NCBI RefSeq assembly: GCF_024372725.1
Contig: NZ_VOUA01000016.1
Coordinates: forward strand, 22,563-86,562
Reading direction: 5' to 3'
DNA length: 64,000 nucleotides
Source of the DNA: Methanosarcina sp. KYL-1
GTDB lineage: Archaea; Halobacteriota; Methanosarcinia; Methanosarcinales; Methanosarcinaceae
The translations under genes were made by a program, and so were the position numbers. The notes below the pieces were generated by a model, which saw only the letters and a program-made list of their open reading frames with translations, had not been told where the DNA came from and did no database searches. Shown piece after piece: positions 1-9,513 of this stretch; the stretch's first letter is position 1; every line of letters begins with the position of its first letter.

Positions 1-309
1 GCAAGCTGGATTTCCTTCCTGGTCTGCTCAAACCTCGATGCCTGGATCTTTGCATCCCTCAAGAAACGCTTTGCAAAAAGGGAAGAAAACTTCAAGCACG
101 GCACGATGCTCAACCCCTACATCTGGCTGCGCTCAAGTGCAAGCGACATCGTCAACCTGACCCTGGACTCCCTCATCTTCGTCTTTGTCGCATTTTACGG
201 CGTGATGCCTGTTGTCCCCCTTGTCATAGGGCAGCTTATCAGCAAAAACATCATCGGTTTTCTGGACAACCCCTGGTTCGTACTCTACAAGAAACTCCTT
301 AACAAATGA
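1..309 (+). CDS. Queuosine precursor transporter, YhhQ/VUT family (3' part only)
   Basis: This is the C-terminal part (102 residues) of an integral membrane protein; the reading frame is open to the left edge. The sequence shows the family pattern of an Asn-Leu-Asp motif after a membrane segment (CSNLDAWIFASLKKR), then WLRSSASDIVNLTLDSLIF and FVAFYG, a final hydrophobic segment and a short basic tail. In the YhhQ family these regions flank the last two transmembrane helices. YhhQ proteins import queuosine precursors; in archaea the substrate may be a deazapurine used for archaeosine, which is inference. The gene ends with TGA at 307-309 and is followed by a long non-coding stretch. Confidence 0.75.
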   Translation, partial: ASWISFLVCSNLDAWIFASLKKRFAKREENFKHGTMLNPYIWLRSSASDIVNLTLDSLIFVFVAFYGVMPVVPLVIGQLISKNIIGFLDNPWFVLYKKLLNK

Positions 310-894
310 AACTAAGCGCTATAAGAATACCGCCACCAGTTTGCCTGGGAAGTACTATCCCTTGACCCATACCTTGACCCCACAAACCGTATTTCAGTCC
401 AGGTGTCGATAGGAATGCTTCCGCCAGCTTGCCTGGCGGCGCTTCTCCATATTAAAATAAAAAATATGATGTTTCTCTCTAAAAGAAGCACAAAATATAA
501 TGGATAAATATATTTTCAGGTTGTGACGGCTAGCGCATTAATTTAAATTGAATCCTGTATTTTTTCCTTAACTCTTCCATTAGTCACCGTGCTAGTCACC
601 GTGCTGCTCTTTTTGGTTGTCCCGGTATATTTTTAAGTCATTCGGGTGCCCTTTTTGGTTATCACAGTGTACTTATCAGTTATCAGACTAATTTTTTTAG
701 CTATCCCAATGTATAATACCTGAAAAAATTATTATAACATTAAAACAATTATTTTGCATATTCTCAGGTTAGGGGGGCAGTTCTAATTCAGGGGAATATC
801 CGGGGCATTCTCCGGGTTTTTGCTTCTGGCATCTTCGGATATCGGAGATATTCTTTACAGCCTCCCGAATTGAAAGTACAAAGGAGGTTTTAGA
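310..894. other. Intergenic stretch with a perfect hairpin and short repeats
   Basis: No convincing gene. It holds a perfect 7-bp stem (CCGCCAG, 421-427, with CTGGCGG, 433-439; loop CTTGC) and an imperfect earlier copy of the same motif near 330-350. Further right are short direct repeats (TAGTCACCGTGC twice near 582-604; CTTTTTGGTT twice). The last part is AT-rich and probably carries the promoter of the S-layer gene. Confidence 0.5.
421..439. other. Perfect hairpin CCGCCAG-loop-CTGGCGG
   Basis: A 7-bp perfect stem with a 5-nt loop lies about 110 bp after the end of the transporter gene. It is not followed by a T-run, so it does not look like a classical terminator. A decayed copy lies just upstream (about 330-350), which suggests a small duplicated palindrome. 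Confidence 0.45.
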
Positions 895-3498
895 TTGGGG
901 ATTAAAAATTATGCAAAAATATTGTGCTTGATTTTTATTTTCGGGTTACTGTGCGGGTCCGCAGCTGCAGCTTCTGGTTCGGTCGGAGACCGTATCTGGG
1001 ATGAAAATACCGGCCAGAGCCTCAACTATACGTGGACGCCTCAGACCTACTCGGGCTTTTATTACGACCTGGATACCGGAGAAGGGTCGGAAAACCTGAC
1101 AGTCCAGCTTACTGAAGGGAGCCGGTCCATCGGAAAGGAAAAGCTGCAGTACGAAACAAAACCTATAGAAACAGAGTTCGAATATGGTGATTGGGGCTCT
1201 TACCAGGTCATAGGGTTCATGGCGGAGCGCTATTTTGCAGGCTATACGGAAAATTCCGGGTTTGTAAAAGACGACATCAGTGTGATTTCGGACGGGCAGC
1301 TTTCGAAGGTCCTGTTTGATGATGATGAGAAACGTTCTTTTTATACGGGTTCCTCCCTCCTGCTTGAAGAGGGCTATACCCTGAATATCCAGGAGGTCGA
1401 CCTGGAAGGGGACAAGGTCTGGGTCAGGCTTGAAAAGGACGGGGACACTGTTGATGATGCTTTTCTTTCTTCGGGGGATGACTACGTCTATAAAACGGAC
1501 CTTGGGGACGCTGAGGATGTGCCCATAATTGCGGTTCATTTTGCCACCATTTTCAGCGGCACGGAAACCAATGCAGTCTTCGTTGAAGGGGTCTTCCAGA
1601 TCTCGGACGAGTACCTCGAAATCGAAGGGGGGGACGAATTCGGAGAGCTTGAGGTAAGTTCCATTTCCAGCTCAGGAATAGAAATGGAGAATAAAAATTC
1701 CATATCCCTCAGCAAAGGAGACACCGTCGATGTCATGGGAAAGCTCAGCTTTGTCGTAGCTGATGCCGATGAACTCCGCTTTGCTCCCGTGGTTGAGGTG
1801 TCCGAGCCCGGGATATACGAGTTAAGGGGTACGGTCTACGACGAAAACCTTAAGACTCTTGCCTGGACTCCGTTTAACTTCGAAGGTTTCTATTACAGCA
1901 TTGATGAAAACGTGTCCACGGAAAGCCTGGTAATCGAAGAACTCGATGGCAGGACAATTGATGATGAGATGCTGGTCTACACCACAAAACCTGCACTTGT
2001 GGAATTCGAGCGGGAAGCCTGGGGCAGTTATGAGGTCATAGGCTTTTTTGCCGAGAAGTACTTCGCAGGATACCCCGAGGAAACTTTAGGCAATTCCGGG
2101 GGGGTAAGTGTGCTTTCGGACAACATCCTTTCAAAAGTCCTGATTGATGAAGACGACAAAAAGTCTCTTTATACAGGCTCTTCTCTTGCCCTTGAAAATG
2201 GCTACTCCCTCCAGGTGGCGCAGATCGACGTTAGCGGCGAGAAAGTCCTTTTCGAGCTTTATAAAGACGGAAAACAGCTGGATACCGGAGTGATCTCCCA
2301 GAACGGGGACTATATCTACGAGGCCGATATAGGAGGGGCTGAAAATGTGCCCATGATCGCGGTCCATGTAAGTACCGTGTTCAGGGGGCAGGAAGTCGAT
2401 GCCGTGTTTGTGGAAGGTATTTTCCAGATATCGGACGATTATCTGGAACTTGAGGACGGGGATTCCTTTGAGGAAATGGAAATAAGCTCGATATCCAGTT
2501 CGGGGATAACAATGGAAAATCCGGACTCTATCTCCCTTTCAAGGGACGATACCATTGACATTATGGGCAATGTCAAGTTCAGGGTTGCAGATGCCTCTGT
2601 CCTGCGTTTCTATCCCTTTGTCGAGCTTGAGAGTGCTGAGGGAGACCAGCTGGAAATCGACATGCCCGATGTCCTCGTGGCCGGAGAGGAAGTAAAAATC
2701 CTGGTTACGGCAAGGAATGTTGCGGTAAGTGACGTTGAAGTGTTCTTCGAAGATGGATACATAGGAACTACGGGAGACGACGGGACCCTCACTTACACGC
2801 CTGAAAATGAAGGCAGCTTCACGGTTTTTGCCAGGAAGGCAGGTTACGTTTCCGGGAGCAAGGACGTGGATGTTGTCGGGGAAGGTGTCCTTAAACTGAA
2901 ACTCGCTGTCTCTCCGGAAACCATTCTGGAAGGGGACCAGATCAGCATAAAAGTTACGGATTCCGTGGAAGACAAATCGGTTTCTGGAGCAGATGTTTTC
3001 TTCGGCGGGGAGAAAATTGAAGAACAGACGGATGCAAAGGGTACCGTTTCCTACTGGGTGACCACGCCGGGTACCTACGTGATAAATGCCACAAAATCGG
3101 GGTACGAAGAAGGGAAGACAACGGTTGAAGTAAAGGAACACAGAGAGGATTTTGTGTTTTCAAACCTGACAATCGAGCCTGCTTCGGTTGAAGCCGGGAC
3201 TGCCGTTACCATCAAGGTAGATGTCGTAAACAACGGAAACGCCCCGGGTGAATCCGAGGTCGAACTGCTGGTCAACGGAGAGGCAGTGGATTCCGGCAAT
3301 GTAAGCCTGGAACCGGAAGAGAGCCAGGTGCTTGAGTTCTCCCATGTGGAAGAAGAGCCCGGCACATACACCGTTGAAATCGGGAGCCTGAGCGGGACCT
3401 ATGAGGTCACGGAAAAAGCTCCGTTTGTCAGTGTTGGGGTGACTCTGGGAATCCTTGCTGCAGCATTCGTGGTCCTGCGGAAAAGAAGGGAGCAATAA
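895..3498 (+). CDS. S-layer protein with duplicated S-layer domain and C-terminal membrane anchor
   Basis: Cell-surface structural protein of 867 residues. It starts at TTG, set by a strong AAGGAGG site at 881-887. Residues 1-26 form a signal peptide ending near AAAA. Two homologous halves follow (about 35-300 and 305-590), sharing blocks such as WGSYEVIGFFAEKYFAGY, KVLIDEDDKKSLYTGSSL and DIMG-(V/L)-F-VAD; this is the duplicated DUF1608 domain typical of Methanosarcina S-layers. Residues 600-840 hold Ig-like or regulatory-like segments and a CARDB-like region (DVVNNGNAPGESEVELLVNG). The end is a single hydrophobic helix followed by RKRREQ, so it is membrane anchored. Known S-layer proteins of the genus are mostly shorter, so the linker domains are an elaboration. 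Whether this is the main lattice protein or a minor paralogue cannot be told from sequence. Confidence 0.9.
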   Translation: MGIKNYAKILCLIFIFGLLCGSAAAASGSVGDRIWDENTGQSLNYTWTPQTYSGFYYDLDTGEGSENLTVQLTEGSRSIGKEKLQYETKPIETEFEYGDWGSYQVIGFMAERYFAGYTENSGFVKDDISVISDGQLSKVLFDDDEKRSFYTGSSLLLEEGYTLNIQEVDLEGDKVWVRLEKDGDTVDDAFLSSGDDYVYKTDLGDAEDVPIIAVHFATIFSGTETNAVFVEGVFQISDEYLEIEGGDEFGELEVSSISSSGIEMENKNSISLSKGDTVDVMGKLSFVVADADELRFAPVVEVSEPGIYELRGTVYDENLKTLAWTPFNFEGFYYSIDENVSTESLVIEELDGRTIDDEMLVYTTKPALVEFEREAWGSYEVIGFFAEKYFAGYPEETLGNSGGVSVLSDNILSKVLIDEDDKKSLYTGSSLALENGYSLQVAQIDVSGEKVLFELYKDGKQLDTGVISQNGDYIYEADIGGAENVPMIAVHVSTVFRGQEVDAVFVEGIFQISDDYLELEDGDSFEEMEISSISSSGITMENPDSISLSRDDTIDIMGNVKFRVADASVLRFYPFVELESAEGDQLEIDMPDVLVAGEEVKILVTARNVAVSDVEVFFEDGYIGTTGDDGTLTYTPENEGSFTVFARKAGYVSGSKDVDVVGEGVLKLKLAVSPETILEGDQISIKVTDSVEDKSVSGADVFFGGEKIEEQTDAKGTVSYWVTTPGTYVINATKSGYEEGKTTVEVKEHREDFVFSNLTIEPASVEAGTAVTIKVDVVNNGNAPGESEVELLVNGEAVDSGNVSLEPEESQVLEFSHVEEEPGTYTVEIGSLSGTYEVTEKAPFVSVGVTLGILAAAFVVLRKRREQ

Positions 3499-3878
3499 AC
3501 CTGCTTTTCTTCTTTTTTACTTTTTATCTTTCTTATCTTTTTAGCTTTTTCTGGAATTCCCTGTCCTGCATTCCCATATCCGGGCTTTTCTTTTCCCTGT
3601 CCGTATCTAGTTCGGCAGGGATATCTCAAATCTGGACTCCCGGCAGGTTGTTTGGTGCAGCCCTGCACAAATATAAATATGCTGGATGGCAGTAGATATG
3701 CTGGACGGTATAATTTGTATACAGGATGGTTACCGATACGCAGGATAATAAGTAAGAGTAAAACATATGCAAGAGTAAACCCTGGATACGAAGAAAGAAA
3801 ACGCATATGAAATAGAAAAAAATCCCATAATCCCGAAAAAGCGGCAAATCCAGGAAATTTGCCCTTAGGATCAATACA
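3499..3878. terminator. T-rich region after the S-layer gene; intergenic
   Basis: Directly after the stop is a pyrimidine tract with several runs of T (about 3503-3550), the usual form of archaeal termination. The rest to 3878 has no supported gene; it holds scattered copies of a GCTGGA(T/C)GG-like motif near 3678-3710. Confidence 0.45.
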
Positions 3879-4340
3879 ATGCTTGAACTTCTGAGTTCCT
3901 TTATCATTGATAATGGCTACCTGAACCTCTTCATCCTGAGCTTTCTGGCCTCCACTGTCCTTCCTTTCGGGGCGGAAGCACTGTTAGTTGCGCTTATCTA
4001 CAAAGGTTTCAATCCTTTTATTGTCGTAATGGTCGCAACCATAGGAAACTATCTTGGTGCATGCACCACTTACTACATAGGTTTGAAGGGCAGGGATGCA
4101 ATTGAAAAATACTTCTCTCCCTCCCCCGAGAAGCTCAAAAAAAGCGAACGCCTTTTTAATAGGTACGGGGTTTATACTCTGCTTTTTACCTGGGTCCCCG
4201 GGATAGGAGATGTTATCACCATGGTTGCAGGGCTCATGAACCTTCGATTTAAGCTGTTTTCCATCCTGGTCTTTGCAGGTAAGTTCGTGCGATATTTTGC
4301 TATTGCTTATCTGGTAGCATTTCTGAACCATGGTCTCTGA
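3879..4340 (+). CDS. YqaA-type small DedA/SNARE-associated family membrane protein
   Basis: A 153-residue integral membrane protein of the DedA superfamily, small YqaA branch. Hydrophobic segments lie at about 5-35, 42-65, 98-120 and 125-150. Family-like features are the early FGAEALLVALIYKG segment, ATIGNYLGACTTYYIGLKGRD and the loop FTWVPGIGDVITMVAGLM, where a Pro-Gly-Asp turn sits in a half-helix. DedA proteins are linked to lipid flipping and proton-motive-force homeostasis; the substrate here is not known. The ATG at 3879 has no strong ribosome site. It stands alone between long AT-rich spacers. Confidence 0.8.
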   Translation: MLELLSSFIIDNGYLNLFILSFLASTVLPFGAEALLVALIYKGFNPFIVVMVATIGNYLGACTTYYIGLKGRDAIEKYFSPSPEKLKKSERLFNRYGVYTLLFTWVPGIGDVITMVAGLMNLRFKLFSILVFAGKFVRYFAIAYLVAFLNHGL

Positions 4341-5166
4341 GCCGTCTCGCATGTGAACCACGGTCTCTGAACCGTCCTGTGAGTGAGTCCTCATCTTCGG
4401 GTCATTTCGTTTCCGGGTCTTTTCGTTTCTGGGTCATATCTCGGTTCTGGAAGTCAGGCTCACAGGGAAAGGAAATCTGATCTTTTTTCAAACAGCGTTT
4501 TTCCTCCCTTTTCTCTTTTGTTTCTCAACTCAAGTGGATTTTCTCTCAGGAGAGTTATTTTCCTTTTTTCAGGGAAATTGATTCTCAGCATTGTGTTTTT
4601 TCATAGAATTCTTTATATTGGGAGCAAATCGGCATGTATATATATCACGAGGTACAATATTTAATTGTAAAATCAAATTTAGTTGATTTTGCTTTGCTTT
4701 GCACTGCCATCTTTGACCTATCTTCCGGGTCACAAAACGGGACTATATGCGGATATAACCTCCATTTTTATTTTTTTTATTTTTATTTTTCTTTTATTTT
4801 TTCTTATTTTCAGGACAACTTTACTTTTTATGGGGGAAAATTTGCTTTTGCCCTGCCCTTCAGGCAACTCTTTTTTCTCTTGCCGCTGTAATGAGGCCCA
4901 AAGACTCGTATTTTTTTCCTTTAATTATTCAAAATATGCATAATATATTTTGCATTTTATATCTTTTATTATTCAAGTTTGCTTGTTTTTTCTCCAGGCC
5001 TTTTCTTATCGCAAATCTTAAGGTCCATAAACTTATTATATAAGTCCTTATGCACTCGCTTCTTTCTCGCCGTAACCTTTATTTACTAATTAACTCAATT
5101 TAATTTGTCTTAATATCAGTAATGTTTACTTGTTATCCCTCTATTCATACTTCTAATGGTGATCGA
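4341..5166. other. AT-rich intergenic region upstream of cbiM
   Basis: No gene is supported over about 825 bp. It starts with two copies of a GAACCA(T/C)GGTCTCTGA motif (about 4325-4373), one overlapping the end of the previous gene. T-rich DNA follows (4760-4810), and a TATA-like box TTATATAAG sits near 5036-5044, about 125 bp before cbiM. No cobalamin-riboswitch-like element was recognised. Confidence 0.4.
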
Positions 5167-5862
5167 ATGCATATAATGGAAGGTTTTTTACCCACGCCCT
5201 GGTGGCAGATCTGGTTTGCAATATCTATCCCGGTGATAATGTACGGCATCTATAAATTGAACAGACTGGTGAACGAAAAACGTGAAATATTGCCTCTACT
5301 GGCTGTCGCGGGCGCGTTTGTCTTCGTGCTCTCTGCCCTTAAATTGCCCTCGGTTAATGGCAGTTGCTCACACCCCACAGGGACAGGTATTGCAGCAATC
5401 ATGTTCGGGCCGGCAATTTCCGCAGTGCTTGGAACAATTGTGCTGCTCTTCCAGGCGCTTTTCCTGGCCCATGGCGGATTGCTTCCTCTCGGGGCAAACG
5501 TCTTTTCCATGGGCATTGTGGGCCCGGTTGTGGCATACCTGGTCTACAAAGCCGGTATGAAAGCAAACCTTAACTTCTACGTTGTTGTCTTCCTGGCCAC
5601 AGCTCTCGGGGACTGGGCGACCTATGTTACGACTTCGGTAGAACTTGCCCTGGCGTTCCCTGAACCAGTCGGAGGGTTCCTTGCATCCTTCGAAAAGTTT
5701 GCGATGATCTTTGCAGTTACCCAGGTGCCCCTGGCCATCATGGAAGGCGCTGTCAGTGCCCTGCTCTTCAAGTATGTTGTCAACCTTAAGAGCGATATCC
5801 TTGTGGAAATGAAAGTAATCGAAGAGTCGGTTGTCCGCAAACTCAGGGGGATTTCCGCATGA
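5167..5862 (+). CDS. cbiM: Cobalt ECF transporter substrate-binding subunit CbiM
   Basis: Membrane S-component that binds Co2+ for uptake. The start is set at 5167 because mature CbiM begins MHIMEGFLP, whose N-terminal His-2 helps bind the metal, and a GGTGAT site lies just before it; an in-frame ATG 45 bp upstream would bury this motif. At 231 residues it has the usual length. Visible features are the [19 protein letters not shown] segment with a second conserved His, and several transmembrane helices. Its stop overlaps the start of cbiN in an ATGA junction, so the two are translationally coupled. It is the first gene of the cbiMNQO operon. Confidence 0.95.
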   Translation: MHIMEGFLPTPWWQIWFAISIPVIMYGIYKLNRLVNEKREILPLLAVAGAFVFVLSALKLPSVNGSCSHPTGTGIAAIMFGPAISAVLGTIVLLFQALFLAHGGLLPLGANVFSMGIVGPVVAYLVYKAGMKANLNFYVVVFLATALGDWATYVTTSVELALAFPEPVGGFLASFEKFAMIFAVTQVPLAIMEGAVSALLFKYVVNLKSDILVEMKVIEESVVRKLRGISA

Positions 5863-6203
5863 GCAGGAAACTTGAACTTATCGTGCTTGCCATCTTACTG
5901 GTCTTTGCAGTCCAGTTCTTTTACATGTCTTCTACCACGGATGCCGAGTACGGCGGGGCTGACGGGGAAGCCGAAGGCGTAATCAACGAGCTGACCGGGG
6001 GGACCTACGAGCCAAATGCAGAACCTTTCTGGGAACCACCAAGCGGTGAGATCGAAAGCCTCCTTTTCGGGCTCCAGGCAGCCATCGGTGCAGGGATTAT
6101 CGGCTACTTCCTCGGGTATTACAGGGCTAAAAACCGCTATGAAGATGAGATCGGATATAACGACGGGAAAAACCGGTCGAAAAGCGAACCCCGGTCTTTA
6201 TGA
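5859..6203 (+). CDS. cbiN: Cobalt transporter accessory subunit CbiN
   Basis: Small two-helix membrane protein (114 residues) that stimulates CbiM. An N-terminal helix (about 6-23), an extracytoplasmic loop with the family-like segments [11 protein letters not shown] and [29 protein letters not shown], and a second helix ending in YRAKNR are visible. It overlaps cbiM by four bases (ATGA). A charged tail rich in Lys, Arg and Asp ends the protein. Confidence 0.92.
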   Translation: MSRKLELIVLAILLVFAVQFFYMSSTTDAEYGGADGEAEGVINELTGGTYEPNAEPFWEPPSGEIESLLFGLQAAIGAGIIGYFLGYYRAKNRYEDEIGYNDGKNRSKSEPRSL

Positions 6204-6328
6204 CCTGAGTTTTTATCGTTAATTTCTTTTCAGGGTTTACTTTCCATTCCGTTCTGGAAAGGAAAGTTTTTATCTTTTGTCTATTATTTTTACTTTTTAA
6301 CTTGAATTCATCCGGAGCGGGTTCCCCA

Positions 6329-7111
6329 ATGACAAGTATTCTTGATGATTATGCCCTGATGAGTCCTCTCAGGTCCCGGAATAACTGGCTTAAGCTGATG
6401 ATAGTAGCTTTCGGCCTGCTTGCAGGAGTTTCAGCCACTTCCCCTATTCCTCCTCTGTTCATAGCGCTCTGCATGAGCCTTGCAACGCTTCTTCTCGGGA
6501 AAATCCCGCTCTCATTTTATCTGAAACTCCTGGCAGCTCCTCTTGGCTTTGCCGTGATGGGGGTTTTGATAATCGCTTTTTTTTCGGGCTCGGGGGCTGA
6601 ACTTTATTCCTTTAATCTTGTCGGCTATTCCCTGGCTATCCGGGCAGACGGCGCAGAACTTGCATCACTGGTCCTTTCGAGGTCCGTTAGCGGGATGTGC
6701 TGCCTTTATTTCCTGGCTCTCTCAACCCCCATGATCGAGCTGTTTTCCGTCCTTAAGGCTACCCGGCTTCCTGATTCCCTTCTCGAGCTTTCCATGCTTA
6801 TTTATCGCTATATCTTCGTTTTTCTGGATATGGCCCTCTGCATAAAGTTTGCCCAGACTGTCAGGCTTGGGTACGGAGATTTCAAAAAGTCCTTCCATTC
6901 CTTCGGGATGCTCACAGGTACACTCTTCATCCGGTCCTGGGAACAGGGAGAAAAACTGTTTATATCCATGAACTCCAGGTGCTATGACGGGAAAATGATG
7001 TTGTTTGAGGCAAGAAAACCGGTCAAAGCGCCAGAGGTCCTGCTCACATCCATGTATTTCCTATCCACAATCGCACTGCTCTATCTTACAAGGGGCGTAT
7101 CCGTCATCTGA
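6329..7111 (+). CDS. cbiQ: Cobalt ECF transporter transmembrane subunit CbiQ
   Basis: T-component (260 residues) that couples the ATPase to CbiM. An ATG at 6329 is preferred to the TTG at 6302, because GGAG at 6312 precedes it and the family starts shortly before a DDYA-type segment (here SILDDYALMSPLRSRNNWLKL). Several transmembrane helices are seen. The cytoplasmic part has the coupling-helix patterns SVSGMCCLYFL, LPDSLLELSMLIYRYIFVFLD and SWEQGEKLFISMNSRCYDG, of which the Arg/Ser-Arg region contacts the ATPase. It lies 9 bp before cbiO and about 125 bp after cbiN; the T-rich gap after cbiN may hold a secondary promoter. Confidence 0.92.
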   Translation: MTSILDDYALMSPLRSRNNWLKLMIVAFGLLAGVSATSPIPPLFIALCMSLATLLLGKIPLSFYLKLLAAPLGFAVMGVLIIAFFSGSGAELYSFNLVGYSLAIRADGAELASLVLSRSVSGMCCLYFLALSTPMIELFSVLKATRLPDSLLELSMLIYRYIFVFLDMALCIKFAQTVRLGYGDFKKSFHSFGMLTGTLFIRSWEQGEKLFISMNSRCYDGKMMLFEARKPVKAPEVLLTSMYFLSTIALLYLTRGVSVI

Positions 7112-7120
7112 GGTAAAAAC

Positions 7121-8482
7121 ATGACCATTATCGAGACTAAAGGGCTTAAGTACTCCTACCCTGACAGGACCGTTGCTGTCAGGGATATCAATATCAAGAT
7201 CGAAAAGGGGAAAAAAATTGCTTTTGTAGGGCAGAACGGGTCCGGCAAATCAACACTTTTCCTGCTCCTAAACGGGACTTTAAAGCCTGAAACAGGTGAG
7301 GTCCTTTTCCATGGCAAGCCCTTGAAATACGATTCAAAGTCCCTCCGGGAAATCCGAAAGTCCGTAGGGCTTGTATTCCAGAACTCGGATGACCAGCTCT
7401 TTGCCCCTACCGTGTATCAGGACGTGGCCTTCGGCCCGGCAAACCTGGACTACCCCCGGGAAAAGGTTGAGGCCTGCGTGAACCGTGCACTTGAATGCGT
7501 GGGGCTTTCCCATCTCAGGGACCGGCCTCCCCACCACCTGAGCGGGGGGCAGAAGAAGAGGGTGGCAATTGCAGGGGTAATGGCAATGGAACCCGAAGTG
7601 ATCGTCCTTGACGAGCCCCTCTCAAACCTGGACCCCGTGGGAGCGGACGACATCATGGACCTTCTCAATGAGTTCAACCATTTCGGAAGCACCATCATCA
7701 TCTCAACCCATGATGTCGACCTGGCATACCGCTGGTCGGACTACGTTTACCTAATGTCAAACAGCGAGCTTATCGGAGAGGGCGTTCCTGAGGAACTCTT
7801 CAGGCAGACCGAGCTCCTGAAACTTGCCGGTTTGAGGCAGCCCTCCTCTCTGGAGGTCTACCACGAACTTGAAAGAAGGGGCCTTGCGTGCGGGTACCAG
7901 TCCCCAAAAACGCTTCCCGAGCTCGTAAATGCACTCCGGCCTCCCGAATTGATGTGGGTTGACGCCCCGCCAGGAATCCGGGAAGGAGATACCCTGAACC
8001 TCGGAATCCTTTACGGGGAGTACTCCCCCAATTCTCCTTATGAAGCTGTCAATGCAAAAGTCCTTCATATCCATCCCGAAGGAAAAGCCATTGTGGAGCT
8101 GAAACGCCGCAGCATCAAGGCAGGGGGAATCCTGCTCTATGACACGGACAGTTATTCCTACCCCGAGATCCTCCACCTTATTGAGGAAGGGGACATCACC
8201 TTCGTGGGTGCCATGGGCAAAAAGAGCAAGACGCTGGCCGAAGAGGACGGCATCTTCCTTGACGTCACCACAGGGGTGATAGATAAGTCCATCCTGACCG
8301 CCCTCTGCGGGAAACGCTGCATGATCCTGACAGGCGGTGGCATGGTCGAACATGCTTTCAAGCGGATCCGCGAGTATGTGGAAATGAGCGGGATCGAGTT
8401 AAACGTGGGCGTGTTCAATAAGGAAGAAGGCCTTCCGTGGATTGAAGCCTTTGAGGATTCCGTGGAAGTTTTCCGGACATGA
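7121..8482 (+). CDS. cbiO: Cobalt ECF transporter ATPase CbiO with extra C-terminal domain
   Basis: ABC ATPase energising cobalt uptake. The N-terminal part (about 1-275) has Walker [11 protein letters not shown]-loop [21 protein letters not shown], signature [19 protein letters not shown], Walker [14 protein letters not shown] and the switch [11 protein letters not shown]. CbiO proteins usually end near 280 residues; this one has 453. The last 180 or so form a distinct alpha/beta domain with [25 protein letters not shown] and [16 protein letters not shown], which I do not recognise. It might sense nucleotide, metal or corrinoid, but that is speculation. It is the last gene of the operon and is followed by T-rich DNA. 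Confidence 0.92.
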   Translation: MTIIETKGLKYSYPDRTVAVRDINIKIEKGKKIAFVGQNGSGKSTLFLLLNGTLKPETGEVLFHGKPLKYDSKSLREIRKSVGLVFQNSDDQLFAPTVYQDVAFGPANLDYPREKVEACVNRALECVGLSHLRDRPPHHLSGGQKKRVAIAGVMAMEPEVIVLDEPLSNLDPVGADDIMDLLNEFNHFGSTIIISTHDVDLAYRWSDYVYLMSNSELIGEGVPEELFRQTELLKLAGLRQPSSLEVYHELERRGLACGYQSPKTLPELVNALRPPELMWVDAPPGIREGDTLNLGILYGEYSPNSPYEAVNAKVLHIHPEGKAIVELKRRSIKAGGILLYDTDSYSYPEILHLIEEGDITFVGAMGKKSKTLAEEDGIFLDVTTGVIDKSILTALCGKRCMILTGGGMVEHAFKRIREYVEMSGIELNVGVFNKEEGLPWIEAFEDSVEVFRT

Positions 8483-8575
8483 ACCGTGTCCGTCACCGGT
8501 GATTTTTCTTCTTTCTTATCTTTCTTTTTCGGCCTGTTTTTGGCCACTTTTACTTTTTGCCTTCAGACAATTTTC

Positions 8576-9409
8576 TCAAATAGACTGGTAGCAGTTCTTT
8601 AGCAGTAGGGCGTCTTCTTCCTGGGAAGGGCTCTCGCAGATGAGCAGCCCTCTGGCCCTGAAATCCTTTAAGGCTTTCATAAGTTCGGGGTAATTGAAAT
8701 CGGACTCTTTAAGGAGCAGGTGCTTTTTTTCTCCGTTCCGGTCGTATTCGATCCCCGAGACGTGCATATGCATGCTGCAAAGCCCTTCTTTTCCCAGGGC
8801 CTCTTCCACCTTTGAGAGGATTGCCGTAAATTCCGGGTAGGAATTTTCCTTTCCTTCCCTTGCGTGCATGTGGGAAAAGTCCAGGCAGGGCCTGACGCCC
8901 TCTATTTCCGAGCTTAAGGCAAGCACTTCTTCAAGGGTGCCGAACTGCGTGCGTTTGCCCATCGTCTCGGGGCGCAGGACCGCAGGGATTCCTTCGTCCA
9001 GAAGCTGCCCTGTAAGTTCCCGAAGGGCTTTTGAGACTTTTTCATAGGTGCTTTCTTTGCTGCTCTTCTGGTAGAAGGCTGCATGCAGCACAATGGACTC
9101 AGCCCCGCAGAGGCTGCCTATCCTTGCAGCCTGGTAAATCCTTTCTACGCTTGCCTTAAGTTTCTCTTCTTCAGGGGAGTTCAGGTTGATGTAGTAAGGC
9201 GCATGGACGCTGAGGGCCACGCCTTCTTTTGAGGCACTTTCCCAGACGTTTTCTGCCCCTTTTTCACTCATCCGTACTCCCTGCACGAATTCAAGCTCCA
9301 TGCATTCAAGGCCGAGTTCCCGGATGCGTTCAATCCCTGAAGTGCTGTTTTTCCCCTTTGCACTCCCCGGGACCCCGGCGGTTCCGAATAACAGTTTTTC
9401 AGGCGGCAT
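8576..9409 (-). CDS. Endonuclease IV-like TIM-barrel protein (xylose isomerase-like)
   Basis: 277 residues with the AP endonuclease 2/xylose isomerase-like fold. Seen are FGTAGVPGS at the start, VALSVHAPYYINLNS (metal-site His), IVLHAAFYQ, AVLRPETMGKRTQFGTLEEVL (metal-site Glu), PCLDFSHMHAR (Asp and His ligands) and a C-terminal CSMHMHVSG and ICESPS. These match the tri-metal ligand pattern of endonuclease IV, which cuts at abasic sites. Archaeal members of this group are often annotated only as sugar-phosphate isomerase-like, so DNA repair is likely but not proven. It is convergent with cbiO and reads alone. Confidence 0.8.
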   Translation of the reverse strand: MPPEKLLFGTAGVPGSAKGKNSTSGIERIRELGLECMELEFVQGVRMSEKGAENVWESASKEGVALSVHAPYYINLNSPEEEKLKASVERIYQAARIGSLCGAESIVLHAAFYQKSSKESTYEKVSKALRELTGQLLDEGIPAVLRPETMGKRTQFGTLEEVLALSSEIEGVRPCLDFSHMHAREGKENSYPEFTAILSKVEEALGKEGLCSMHMHVSGIEYDRNGEKKHLLLKESDFNYPELMKALKDFRARGLLICESPSQEEDALLLKNCYQSI

Positions 9410-9513
9410 GTTTTTCCAAAAGTTTATCTAAGAACTTCAGCAGGCTGTAAGTTTCTCCTTCACTCCTGCATGATTTGAGGTTGAGCTTTCTTTCTTTCGG
9501 ACAGTCCGGTGAT

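Noticed and set aside
4383..4943. Overlapping short frames in the cbiM upstream region
   Set aside because: They are Phe- and Ser-rich readings of T-rich DNA without ribosome sites.
5000..5166. Cobalamin riboswitch before cbiM
   Set aside because: No box-like core or multi-stem fold is visible; archaeal cbi operons usually lack it.
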